Below, piece after piece: positions 12,881-22,403 of a DNA stretch of 64,000 bases. How positions within the stretch are numbered: the first letter of the stretch is position 1; every line of letters begins with the position of its first letter. The notes under the pieces were generated by a model. The model ran no database searches, had not been told where the DNA came from, and saw only the letters and a program-made list of their open reading frames with translations. This DNA is from Hydractinia symbiolongicarpus (Eukaryota; Cnidaria; Hydrozoa; Anthoathecata; Hydractiniidae), in assembly GCF_029227915.1 (NCBI RefSeq), contig NC_079878.1, forward strand, positions 12,340,001-12,404,000, in the 5' to 3' direction. Position numbers and translations under genes: made by a program.

Positions 12881-14406
12881 AACCAGCCTGCACTCGTGCA
12901 CCTGCGGGTAATAAATTCGCGGGTATTCGAGTCCGCGTTTTGTTTCGGTTATAGTCCTTACTAATAGAAAAATTGGTCCTTACTAATAGAAAATTTAACA
13001 GAAGGTTTTCTTTTAAATTTTCTGTTAAACAGAAGTTCAGGACAGAGGTTGATTTTGGGTTTTGATCAGAAAAAACAGACTAAGTAATGGTGTGCCGAAA
13101 CACAGGTAGTTAAAATGATACAAAGAATAATCTTATACATACTGAAGATATTATTTATAAGAGGAAAACTTGTGAATAAAACTTATGGCAATGCATATAG
13201 TAGAAATACGTAGTATGAACATAGCGTAAAAAGACGAATCTCAATTTTGACGTGAAAGAGGCGCCATTTTGCCAAAATATTGATAGAAGCGCCATCATGC
13301 AAAGAAAAACAACATGTTAAAAATGAGTTTTAATTTATTTCGCCTTCTTGCAGAAACACGTCAAAAGGAAATCCGTCTGATTAGATATAAAATGTAGCGT
13401 AAGTAAGTTTAAAAAATTTTGAATTATTTTTTGTCGATATGTAGAATATGTACCATTTTTTTGTAAATAGAAAACGGAGTGTACGTTATGTATAATACAG
13501 TTAGCTGATACTTTATCAACATTTTACTTGTTGGCTTTAGATCATTTCCAACTGAGATTTCTATGTCTCAGGGATCGCATATTTTATTTCGTTTTTTCTT
13601 ACTTGTCAGGCTACAAGAGTTAAAAACGAAAGAACAATGCTTCCCAAGTTAAAATATTCCTTGAGTTTTCTTTTTGAGGGAAACTTTTAATTGACTTAAG
13701 TTTTTTATTCTTCTATGGTTACGATCTTGAAATGGTGTTTTGTAAACGTTTTCTTTTCTGAAAGATATCTTCTGATTAGATGCATGGTAATTTTTCCTGT
13801 TTCCTATTCCCCTCATCATATATAAAAGAATTGAAGCTCTCCCCTCAATTTTATGGAATGTAGACGGCAGAGGTAAGTAAATAAGGTACTTTAGCAGAAT
13901 GGATATGATTAAACTGGCAAAGTTTCACATGAATTCGAGGTAAAGAAGCCTAAAACAGACCGACATACCAACTAACTTTAAATCTACCTGTTTTGTGTAC
14001 ATGTTGGTTATCTTCAACGTAAATTTGAAGATATAAAGAGTGAAGAAGACTATATCATCGTCGTCCCTCCAGAGTCTTTGGCTTCTGAGATGTTATTACG
14101 GAGCTATTACGATGGAACGAGGTTGAAACTGTATGTCACAGCTGTGTCAAAAGAGTAAAGTTGGGTATTGTGTTGAAAATTTATTTTTAATTTTTTTAAA
14201 GTTCCTCCAATAAAAAAAAATAATGCTTGCCTCACTTTTTAGATATTTTATGCAACACGTTTTTGGACAACCCAGGCCGTGAAAAAGAAAAGGGATTTTG
14301 AGCAATAACAGAATCTAATCGTTTAAACAGTTTGGGGCTACATTGTGTTAGCAGAAGAAAAGAGACGACATCACTTTTATAACAATGATTTTATCACAAT
14401 ATGAAG

Positions 14407-14491
14407 CAACCTCGTTCCCAGGGCTTTTTGTCTCTTATATCTCTCCTGACCTTCGATATGCAAAAAAAAAACAGGTCCTGGGATCGAGGTT
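14407..14491. repeat. AACCTCG hairpin repeat (short MITE-like element)
   Basis: Terminal inverted repeats begin CAACCTCGTTCCCAGGGC on the left and end TCCTGGGATCGAGGTT on the right, about 85 bp overall. Similar elements occur at 34339-34410 and 59391-59469, with a decayed one at 5279-5340. Their arms are conserved better than their centres, as expected of a mobile hairpin family. Confidence 0.8.
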
Positions 14492-14580
14492 AAATATGAA
14501 GGTGATTTTTCCAGAAATGAACACCTTCAACAAACGTATTTCGTTTTGTTGTGGGGATGAATTCTAAGGGGAAGGACATT

Positions 14581-14620
14581 TATCACGAATATTTTGTCTG
14601 CAGACAGAATATTCGTGATA
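14581..14620. repeat. Near-perfect 40-bp palindrome without spacer
   Basis: The 20-base left half TATCACGAATATTTTGTCTG is followed directly by its reverse complement with one mismatch. The centre is CTGCAG. No gene is close by. Confidence 0.85.
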
Positions 14621-15872
14621 GGACAGCTGCAACGAACTTATTTTGTTGTAGTGTAGGGAAAAAATCTGAGGAGAAAACAACTTTAATGACCTTATATTTC
14701 GTTGCTGCGTGGAGATTAAATTGCCAGAATTTAATCCCTAATAAATTGTTTCAACAAACTTATTTTCTTTCTTAGTAACGCGACGAGCTTAAACGCATGA
14801 AGAAAAAACTGTACTTTCAAATTTTGTGGTAAATGGTCCTATGGCCTACTAAAGTCTATTAAAGTTCAATTCACTTCAAAAATACGAAAAAATGGAAATG
14901 TTCAATGTAAGCATGAATAGCAAATTATTCCCGACTTTTATTTATTTTCTACAGTAGAAGTGTCAGATAAAGCCTCGAAGCTTTTTTCGGACCAATTTCG
15001 GAACCAGTTCTTTGAAATAAACCTCTTGGTTTACCTTAAAGAGCACTGAAGATGAGGATGCCCGAAAGGCATTGGATTGATGTGGTTCAATTAAAATCTC
15101 TTTGTAAGGCATTTAACAAAATATTTTTGTCGTATTTGCCAGGAATAAGTCTAATATAATACATACACGATTACACCAATGATGGGCAAGTCTTGATCTT
15201 CTTAGCACGGTATAATATTATGACACATGCCTTAATTAGAAATATTATTTCTTACCTCTTGGAATGTGAAGAATGTGTTCATCCGGGCAAGATTCTGGGA
15301 TCGAATGCAATTCTAATAGCCAATATAAATTTCATGGTATAACTGTATAACAGTCAAACCCATTCTCTTAGGTCAAACAGCTATTTGACCTGGTTGTTCC
15401 TCAACAAACAGTCAAATTGCGATAGGAAGCCTCTTTTTGCATGTAATTGCTTTAAGGCCAAACACTTTTCCACAAGGAACATATTCTTGAGTTTCCACAG
15501 AATAAAATTTCATCATCAGACCTTTCTTGTCCGATTACTCATTTTTGCGCCAGCAACATGCGAAAAGGAAAACCTCGGAACAAAATGAGCGGATTAATTT
15601 GTACTTAATCACTTGACAATAACACGAAAAAGTAAGGCAAAATAAAGTTGTATTTTTATCACAAAAATTTAACTTTTTATCAGCGGCTCAGAACTTTTCA
15701 ATTATTCCCCTGCCCCTTCCCCATATAGACCCCATTTTGTTACAACATAACACATGGTTTTTAACCTCGTCCCATCATAATGTTTGTCAAGATATCGTCG
15801 CTATTAATTCGAACACCAAAGGGCTTATATAGCCATGGTGCATCCAGATACATTGATGGCTCGTCGCTCACC

Positions 15873-16232
15873 ATGTCATTCGATATGAATAAACATCCAG
15901 AATGACTTGAAAAATATCAGATTATCCTAGCCAAGATTGAAAAAATATATGGTAGTACATTCTCAACCTCACCAATAAAGAACGATCGGTATCTGAACAC
16001 AAAGGTCAAGGAATAGGAAGGTGAGGTGACAACTGATTTTTACGACTCCCGAGTACCTGAAAAGCAACCTTATGAATGTACGGCTATCATCAAGCTATCC
16101 AGCATTTACAGGCAGGGATCTAAAAATTATCTACAGGTCTTGCTTGAAGAGTGCAAATACAGGCCGGTACCTGTAACTTTAAGAATTAGACATCTTATTG
16201 ATGATGACGAAGAACCATTCGTCATAGTATAG
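15873..16232 (+). pseudogene. Polinton gene of unknown function, two in-frame stops
   Basis: One frame runs from ATG at 15873 to the stop at 16232 (about 119 residues), interrupted by TGA at 15903 and TAG at 16014. The last 68 residues form an open frame rich in charged residues, ending HLIDDDEEPFVIV. Codon flow continues across both stops, which suggests point mutations in a once intact gene. I do not recognise a domain. It is the first gene inside the left end of the element and reads inward. Confidence 0.6.
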
Positions 16233-16263
16233 TAAAAACTCGATAGATTTTTGTATATTAGTG

Positions 16264-16273
16264 TTGTATACAA
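16264..16273. promoter_or_regulatory. Palindrome before the SAP-like gene
   Basis: The perfect 10-bp palindrome TTGTATACAA lies 8 bp before the ATG at 16282. It belongs to the series of junction palindromes found through the element. A promoter or operator role is inferred only from position. Confidence 0.45.
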
Positions 16274-16281
16274 AATAAACA

Positions 16282-16557
16282 ATGAATGATTTGAAAAAAG
16301 AGGCAAATGAGCTTGGTATACGTGGATACTCCACTCTCAAGAGGGCTGATCTTATATCTGCGATTCATAAGTTAAAATATAAAGATATTGCAACACAAAC
16401 CCTTGGGCCTTATTGCAAGCCATGCTCAGATATCGCGGCTATGAAAATACTCGATGAGTACATCAGAGGCCTGGAGGCAATACAAAAACGAACTGTCATA
16501 TACGACGGTGATTTTATGATTGATGCAACTACTGGTGAAATACTTGGTGTCATTTAG
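16282..16557 (+). CDS. SAP/HeH-like small protein
   Basis: An intact 91-residue frame starting in the context AATAAACAATG. Residues 1-32 (with DLKKEANELGIRGYS and LKRADLISAIHKLK) fit the helix-extension-helix pattern of SAP or Rho-N motifs, which bind DNA or act as small docking modules. The rest, with a CKPCSD segment and a conserved-looking YDGDFMIDATTGE stretch, has no domain I can name. It lies between two other element genes and converges with the minus-strand gene ending at 16602. It is one of the few unbroken genes here, but short genes escape mutation by chance. Confidence 0.7.
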   Translation: MNDLKKEANELGIRGYSTLKRADLISAIHKLKYKDIATQTLGPYCKPCSDIAAMKILDEYIRGLEAIQKRTVIYDGDFMIDATTGEILGVI

Positions 16558-16558
16558 T

Positions 16559-16572
16559 GTTTTGTACAAAAC
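16559..16572. terminator. Palindrome at a convergent gene junction
   Basis: The perfect 14-bp palindrome GTTTTGTACAAAAC sits right after the stop of the plus-strand SAP-like gene and 30 bp from the stop of the opposing gene. Its place between two converging genes suggests a 3'-end or transcription boundary role (inference). Confidence 0.4.
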
Positions 16573-16601
16573 ATTAAATTATGAATATTTAGGTGGTGCC
16601 T

Positions 16602-17189
16602 CTAGGTAGCGCTGACATATTGAGCAGACTGCAAGTTTTTTAACAACTCAGCCCTCGCCCCATCGCGGCCTTTGGCGACAAGTGCTTGTCTCTCTTGGTC
16701 ATTGATCTCACTAACGATCTTCTTAGTACGCTGTCTTATTTGTTTTTTCAATAGCATATATTTTTGTTTCTCCTGCATGATCAGACTAAATTCATAGTCG
16801 GATATAATTCCATTTTCAATTGCCCTTGATATAAGATCAACTCAGCTAATAATTTTATACTATCATGCTTTTTGCGTTTGTAATTCAACTTTTTCTCCCC
16901 TTGCTTTAGGGCTGTTTGTCCTAGTTCCATGCGCGATGGATATTCCACCCATTGCCACTGCCAGAGTAACTCCAACACTTATTGCTAATAGCCCATGATC
17001 CATGTAGTGTATGGAACGTGGTTCCATGTATTCCAAATTTTTTAGCGAGTTTTTCACGCTGTTTAATTTCACTTCGTAGGTACTGTTCTATCTCCTCTAT
17101 TTTCTTTAAACGATAGACCTGACTTTCATCAGGCTCATGATCCGGTGCACTCGGCGGTAAGCTCGGTATAGCTTTGTAATATCAGTCAT
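16602..17189 (-). pseudogene. Polinton coiled-coil/membrane protein, frameshifted
   Basis: It starts at ATG 17189 in the context AATAAATG, whose TAA is the stop of the preceding gene. Three frames together give a coherent product. There is a Pro-rich start followed by a coiled coil (PDESQVYRLKKIEEIEQYL). Next comes a Gly/Ala-rich hydrophobic segment (LLAISVGVTLAVAMGGISI, near 16930-16990), and last a Gln/Lys-rich helix that ends at a TAG at 16602-16604. At least two frameshifts separate the parts. The order of coiled coil, membrane-like segment and basic helix suggests a virion-associated membrane protein, but I cannot name it. Confidence 0.6.
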
Positions 17190-17882
17190 TTATTCTATCA
17201 GTAGATGCATGGTAATTCCTACGAAAGGATTCTTATTGTTTTGATACTCATTGATGAGCGTGAACTTTAGCTCATCTGTTGAACCTTTAAGGGGTAGATA
17301 GAACGGAGTGTCAAAATTCCATGTCACCATATCTCCCCATGCACTTAGCTCTTTGACAGGGAGCACGGCTAGTATATTTGATTTCTTACCATTAAGAAGG
17401 CATCTTTTCTCATCTAACTGAGGGCAAACAAGCCTCAGCCGGTGATGAATATCAGTATTGTACTTGCTGTCGTAGTCACCCACCGAAAATATTACCTTGT
17501 TATTAAAAGCATACCCCATAAGGTCCTGCAGCGGTTGATCAATTATAACAACATATCCTTTATTAACCCTAATCCTACAAACGCCGTTCCTAAGTACAAA
17601 TATCTCTATCCTATCCCCTGCTTGGTTTTTGACAATAGCCGAGATATCTTCGATTCTATATAAGCCTAGCTCGATAGATATTGTGACTTCCAACGGTCCG
17701 ACACTAAACGTTCCGTCACTCATCTTAGCACCCGCTTTATAAATATTGAATTCACTCTTTTTATACAGATTCACCCATCTGGGGCGGATAGTGATTGATT
17801 TAAGAGCGATCCTGGTATCCTGCCCTAGGTAGTCCTCAAAGACTATAGGTTTATCTATGTTCGTAATGTATAACTGCTTCAT
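17190..17882 (-). CDS. Candidate Polinton minor capsid (penton-like) protein
   Basis: An intact frame of 230 residues from Met at 17882 (MKQLYITNIDKP). An in-frame Met at 17918 exists, but 17882 fits better because the divergent gene begins at 17899. The sequence alternates short beta-type segments and turns with no long helix, as expected of a single jelly roll, and it sits in the block of capsid genes. Assigning it as the vertex protein is inference; a structure prediction would test it. The stop codon at 17190-17192 overlaps the next gene's AATAAATG. Confidence 0.55.
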   Translation of the reverse strand: MKQLYITNIDKPIVFEDYLGQDTRIALKSITIRPRWVNLYKKSEFNIYKAGAKMSDGTFSVGPLEVTISIELGLYRIEDISAIVKNQAGDRIEIFVLRNGVCRIRVNKGYVVIIDQPLQDLMGYAFNNKVIFSVGDYDSKYNTDIHHRLRLVCPQLDEKRCLLNGKKSNILAVLPVKELSAWGDMVTWNFDTPFYLPLKGSTDELKFTLINEYQNNKNPFVGITMHLLIE

Positions 17883-17883
17883 G

Positions 17884-17897
17884 TTTGTTATAACAAA
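17884..17897. promoter_or_regulatory. Palindromic divergent promoter candidate
   Basis: The perfect palindrome TTTGTTATAACAAA fills nearly the whole 16-bp gap between two start codons facing away from each other (17882 on minus, 17899 on plus). Its centre contains TTATAA. A symmetric element serving both genes is a reasonable inference from position. Confidence 0.5.
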
Positions 17898-17898
17898 T

Positions 17899-18668
17899 AT
17901 GAATATATATTCGTACAACTCAAGAGCAAAATATACCCCTATACATGGGCGTTATTTCGAGAGACTCAAGGGCTCGGACCTTACCCAGCAGGAAATCGTT
18001 GTTGATGCTCGCGGATCGTCATTTAAGGTAGGGTTCCCCAATATCTTCGTAGACTATGTTTTCCACAGTAATCCTCCGGTCAATACCTGGCAAAACCGCC
18101 CCTTCAGCCTCTGGTCTACGCAGTTGAATTTCTCTGTATTTGCTGCAACATTGGCATGTGGTATCAGAATGCAACATCTAACTTATCCATTACCCCTTGT
18201 TCGCTCTGTGTATAGGTTCCATGTCTATTTCCAAATTAAAAAAATACTAGAGGATCGCCCAACTGCTATACCTCGCGACCTTTGAACAACTAGTGATTAG
18301 ACCCGCTTCGTTGGGTAGGGAGATTAGTGAATTCGAGAATGTACTCAGATATGCGAGATCCAAGGTAGACTTCTCGGTAGCATATGGGGTTTACATGGGA
18401 ATGTCCAAGGATATAATAATAAGATTTTGATTAGTCAGGACCATTTTTAATATCGGTATTAATCCCAATATCAATGCTTCGCGTACTGTTGCCAAGCCCA
18501 TACCGAGGAAGCATCAACGTCAGCTTTCCCAGGTTGAACGATCAGGGCATCATCCCCCACCAGCCTCCTCCGAGGAAGCTGCTGCCCACGAGGAAACAAA
18601 GGCTCTCGTTATCACGCTAAGAGTAAGGGTCGTTCTAGCATATATTTGGCTAAAAATAGATGTAATAG
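17899..18668 (+). pseudogene. Polinton conserved protein of unknown function, frameshifted
   Basis: The first frame runs from ATG 17899 (MNIYSYNSRAKY) to a stop at 18285. A second frame then continues coherently from about 18283 (FEQLVIRPASLGREISEFEN) to about 18428. A Pro/Ser-rich basic tail (VAKPIPRKHQRQLSQVERSG) follows to about 18.6 kb. Its middle, with PNIFVDYVFHSNPPVNTWQN, looks globular. I do not recognise a catalytic motif; this gene is one place a protease could hide, but I see no His/Asp/Cys pattern to claim that. It starts 16 bp from the divergent penton-like gene. Confidence 0.55.
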
Positions 18669-18671
18669 TTG

Positions 18672-18696
18672 TCTGGTAAGCTAGTGGCTTACCAGA
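18672..18696. terminator. Hairpin between converging genes
   Basis: Ten-base arms TCTGGTAAGC and GCTTACCAGA flank a 5-base loop. The hairpin lies in the gap between the plus-strand gene ending near 18.66 kb and the minus-strand gene ending at 18783. A 3'-end role is inferred from position. Confidence 0.5.
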
Positions 18697-18782
18697 ACGT
18701 TCCATACTTACTATCTCTTCCCAGCCTTATTCCTCCTATTACTCACATAAGTCACTACAATCCTTACGGCTCCTGCAATTGC

Positions 18783-19970
18783 TTAATACAGATGCCTCGC
18801 TACATACTCCACAATCTTGGCGGCTACACGGTAAAAAACGATACGATGGTACCGATGATCCCTGGGAGGGCAGCTCCCGCTTTGCCAGCAAGGTACTTTA
18901 AAAATTTCCCGAGTCTCTCCAATTGTTTTTACACAAACCCCTTACCTGTAGCACTACCTCCTGCTGCCCCACCACCCGTGAGCGCCAGGACCAGGCTTGA
19001 TATCAGTAGACCAACAGCCGATATGATACTAGCAATAGTAATACCCTGTTCTTTGAATAGAATGCTGAGCTTCTCACGTAATGAGGTATCATCTCCAGCT
19101 ATTTTCATGAGGGTGTCTTTGATATTTTTCAACTGATTGTGAATTTTGGATGATAGTAAACCATGTTCCTCTATTACCGCCTTTCGATCATCTTTTAACT
19201 TTTCACGATCTTCCTTGGCCTTATAGAGGTCCTCATCCCAGATATTTTGCTGCTCCTCTGATACGTCGGACCCAGCCTTCTTCGCCTCAAACCTCTTGAT
19301 CTTGTCCTCTGCCCTTGGAAAGTTCGCCATCGTTGTAGATCATCCTACCTTTTACGCTATTCAAGTCGTCCTGGAGCGTTCTAACATAGGAATGAAGCTT
19401 TCTTCTTTCGCGTTCGTCGAAGGCTTCTGTAAAGGAGGTATCCTCCATAAGACTCTTTGTTTCATCAAGTACATTCTCGATTAGCGGGAGCATCTCGATG
19501 TCTCCGGGATTGTCGTCGATGGTATCAATATTATTCAAGAGTCCCTGCGCCATCTTTTTACTACCCTTGTGTGGTGTAGTATAGTCGGTAAAGCCCAGAG
19601 CTCGCAATCGTCCCACGCCTAGATGCCTCACTATCTCGGAAGCTTTCCTAATTTCACCATTTTGTGTCGTGAGCTCTACACCATCGTAAATAAGCTGGTT
19701 ACCATCCATTTCAAAGTCATCATAATGTCTCACGAGTGGTTGACCGAGCTCCTCATCAAGGGCTTCATAGAGGCTATCAACCTTCGATGTTAGTAATTCC
19801 CGCCTTGCCGTGTCAGTGAGGCTGCCTCGTGAAGGTGTTGCGGGCTCAGTGCTTGTTCTTTGAATATCCTCAGGCCTAAGAATTTCGCTCTCGCTACTAA
19901 ACTCTTCAGGTTCGTATGGAATTTCTTCCTCTGGTGTAAAATCTGGTTCAAACGCTGGATTATCAGCCAT
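18783..19970 (-). pseudogene. Polinton candidate minor virion protein, frameshifted
   Basis: It starts at 19970 in the context AATAAATG. The first frame (to about 19290) is an acidic, Pro-rich N terminus followed by helical segments. A frameshift near 19310 moves into a second frame with a long charged coiled coil (DKIKRFEAKKAG onward) and a strongly hydrophobic C-terminal stretch (IISAVGLLISSLVLALTGGG, near 18960-19020). Further fragments continue to a stop at 18783-18785. Hydrophobic tails of this kind occur in membrane-active minor capsid proteins, so a virion role is plausible but inferred. It is divergent from the major capsid gene across 29 bp. Confidence 0.6.
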
Positions 19971-19983
19971 TTATTTCAAATAA
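19971..19983. promoter_or_regulatory. Palindrome between divergent virion genes
   Basis: TTATTTCAAATAA, a 13-bp palindrome around one central base, lies in the 29-bp gap between the minus-strand virion gene (start 19970) and the major capsid gene (start 20000). Confidence 0.45.
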
Positions 19984-19999
19984 GCCGCTATAAATAAAG

Positions 20000-21171
20000 A
20001 TGTCTAACATATTCGGAACTAAGCTTGACCCCAATAGGGAGGTAAAAACGATGTATGGCATGAAAGGCAAGAGGCAAAGGGTGAAGATATCGCATATACC
20101 AAGCACAATAAATCCGAATGAAGATTTTTATGTCGATGTGCCTAGCCTAAATAAAAATGATATAATTTTTTCCAGCTCAATCAAGTTGCTTTTTGACTTG
20201 GAATTGACTGGCACATACACCAAACGCACCATAAAGCCCTGGTGTAAAACTTTCGAATAAGCCTGAATGGCAATGAATTACAGAACATCGCCGACTATAA
20301 TATCTTCGCAACATACAAGGACCTATGGCTACCCAAGTTTGAGCGTGACAACAATCTGATTTTAGAGGGTATAAATCCTAATGATGGCACCATTGCCGCT
20401 CTAATGGTGAAGGCTAGCGGCCTCGTGGGGAACGATGAAGAAAAAGCAATCGTAGCAGCGTATGGTAATACTTTTGCCATCCCGTTAGGTAAAATGTTCG
20501 AACTCACGAGCCAACTCCCCTTTTATCAGTCTGGCTTATACGACAGACTGCAGTTCGTAATACACTTCGCACAGTACCACCAAGTCATCAGGGATGCTGG
20601 TACACCAGCTGCAGGCTCAACAGCCGCGAAGCCAGCTGATGCTGCTTATAAGATCACCAATATCGCTCTCGAGTTTGATAAGGTTGTAAACGAAGAGCTG
20701 GCGAGCGCAATGATGTCGAGATACTCTAGATTGGCCCTGCCCGCAGCAAAGTGGTGACCATGAAAAAGGCCGAAACCTGCTACAATCTCCAACTAGATAC
20801 ACCCGCAAAAAGTGTGAAGGGCGTCTTACTCCTATTCAGGACCCTGCAGTGGTTAAGGCATATGCTGGTAACAATGAAAAGTTCTATAACCCTAAGATCG
20901 AGAAAATCTCTGTCACTATCGAGGGTGAACCTAATCGACTGTTCAGCCACGCGATGTTACCGAAAGATCACATGGCACAAGTAGAGGGGCTCTTCGGATC
21001 GCATGATAGCATTGTTACCATCATGACTGAGCGTTATGCGCTGTTCATTAACTTTCGTAGCAGTCCAGACCATACCCTACACGGGAGCGGCATATACGCT
21101 GTTACGTATACTTGCTCCAAGATGCTCAGCTGAGTATCCTCGACGGTCGTTTTCATTCAGTAGAATATTAA
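20000..21171 (+). pseudogene. Polinton major capsid protein (double jelly roll), frameshifted
   Basis: The reading starts at ATG 20000 (context AATAAAGATG). The N terminus, with VKTMYGMKGKRQRVKISHIP, is a recognisable Polinton capsid start. It continues in other frames through NIFATYKDLWLPKFERD, PFYQSGLYDRLQF and FYNPKIEKISVTIEGEPNRL to a C terminus ending DGRFHSVEY at 21169-21171. Total length of about 390 codons is close to family size. Frame changes occur near 20245, between 20755 and 20850, and near 21130, so it cannot give a full capsid protein. This family forms the pseudo-hexameric capsomers of the icosahedral particle. It is the best marker that the element was virus-like. Confidence 0.85.
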
Positions 21172-21186
21172 AAGCATCAAAATTTG

Positions 21187-21211
21187 TTTTGTAGGTCTTG
21201 GATCTACAAAA
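21187..21211. promoter_or_regulatory. Inverted repeat before small virion gene
   Basis: The arms TTTTGTAG and CTACAAAA are separated by 9 bases and end 3 bp before the start codon at 21215. They share the TTTTGT...ACAAAA arms seen at other junctions in the element. Confidence 0.45.
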
Positions 21212-21214
21212 TAA

Positions 21215-21615
21215 ATGGCAACGAGCTTAGTGATTATGGCTGGAGGAGCATTGATCAATGCTCTGGCCTTTAGTGGTAGTAACTATCTATTCTCAAAATT
21301 AAGTAACCACGGGGAAGCGGAAAGGAAGCGTCATGACCAGGCTCTTGAAAAATTACAAGCAGCCCAAGCTGCCTGGGTAAGGCAAAGACAAGCAAAAATT
21401 GACTGGTATAACCGACGGCGGGAGAACAAAGGGAGGCAGGACAGAGTTTAAAGGAACTAGACGAGGGATTGAGGGAGTATTTTATCGCCACGATAGAGAA
21501 GGCTCCCAAACTCTCCGACTACTATATACCCAGCAAACAACAAGCCGACGGAGAGTTGGCGTTCATTCTTAGTTCCTTGGCCCTTTTGGGGTTCGTAGCG
21601 TACAAATATATGTAA
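21215..21615 (+). pseudogene. Polinton small membrane/coiled-coil protein, one frameshift
   Basis: It starts in the exact context AATAAATG. Residues 1-28 are hydrophobic (LVIMAGGALINALAFSGSNY), then an Ala/Gln/Arg-rich coiled coil. A frameshift near 21432 in a purine-rich run splits it. The second frame continues with LREYFIATIEKAPKLSDYYI and ends in a membrane span (FILSSLALLGFVAYKYM, stop at 21613-21615). About 133 residues overall, with a hydrophobic segment at each end. It follows the capsid gene directly, so a virion role is likely, but I cannot name it. Confidence 0.6.
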
Positions 21616-21636
21616 ATTTTTTTTGATATCTAATAA

Positions 21637-22403
21637 ACGTCAAAACATATCGTTACTCAAGAAGAAGCACAAAAGCTGACCCAAATCTATTACCAACCCG
21701 AACATCTCTGGACCGGGAGAAAAGCTATCAAATTACTCTCCCAGCAGAGTGGTCTATCAAAAAAGAAAATAATGCAGTGGCTGAGTCATCAACTACTGTG
21801 GCTGAGGCACATCAAAGGCCCAAAAAAAATAGATTACCCCTATTTCACCATAACGAGACCCAATAAGATGCATCAATTTGATCTCTTGTACATGCCCCAT
21901 GATAAATTATATGGAAACACCTATAAGTACATCCTGAGTGGGGTAGATGTGGCTTCGCGATACAAGGTGTCTCGGCCTCTGAGAACAAAAAAGGCTAGTG
22001 AAGTTGCGGAGATGCCCCGCGATATTTATAAAGCAGGACCTTTGACTTTCCAATGCGATAATGGTTCTGAGTTTAAATCGGACGTGAGTAAGCTGCTAGT
22101 GTTGAGATTAAACGGGCTACCACAAAGTACCATCATACTTTTACAGCTTTCGTCAAAAGCTACAACAAGGTACTCGCGGAAAGATTGTTTAAGCCTCAAG
22201 ATGCGCAGGAGCTGGTCAATGACGAACAGAGTACCACCTGGGTGAAACACCTGTATACCATCGTTAAAAGTTTGAACAACACCAAGACTACCATGATTGG
22301 TATGAAGCCTTCGAAAGCGATCAAGCTCGAAAAGGTCCCACTTGCGAAAAGTGAGGAATATCCCGATGAGAAACCGTTACCGGACGACGGCTTATACTTA
22401 TAT
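21637..22403 (+). pseudogene. Polinton DDE integrase, N-terminal part (split, frameshifted)
   Basis: A retroviral-type integrase that inserts the element. Coding similarity begins at 21637, where the usual AATAAATG reads AATAAACG, so the start codon appears lost. An N-terminal helical region (LTQIYYQPEHLWTGRKAIKL) precedes the core. First Asp: MHQFDLLYMP; second Asp: FQCDNGSEFK; the Glu is in NKVLAERLFK. One frameshift lies near 22100, between the second Asp and the Glu. Reading then continues to LPDDGLYLY at 22403, where homology stops abruptly. The C-terminal end resumes at 25057 after an insertion. Confidence 0.85.

Larger units (their letters stand above)
12881..15872. other. Intergenic region, no gene seen
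   Basis: It begins with the 3' UTR of the phosphatase gene, including a poly(A) signal at 13175-13180 and a tandem duplication of TCCTTACTAATAGAAAA near 12955-12990. It also holds the hairpin repeat at 14407-14491 and the 40-bp palindrome at 14581-14620. The left end of the Polinton element must lie near 15.7-15.85 kb, but I could not find its terminal repeat. Confidence 0.55.

Noticed and set aside
18669-19136. 155-codon plus-strand frame opposite the virion gene
   Set aside because: It is antisense to the minus-strand gene with its coiled coil and hydrophobic tail, and has no domain of its own.
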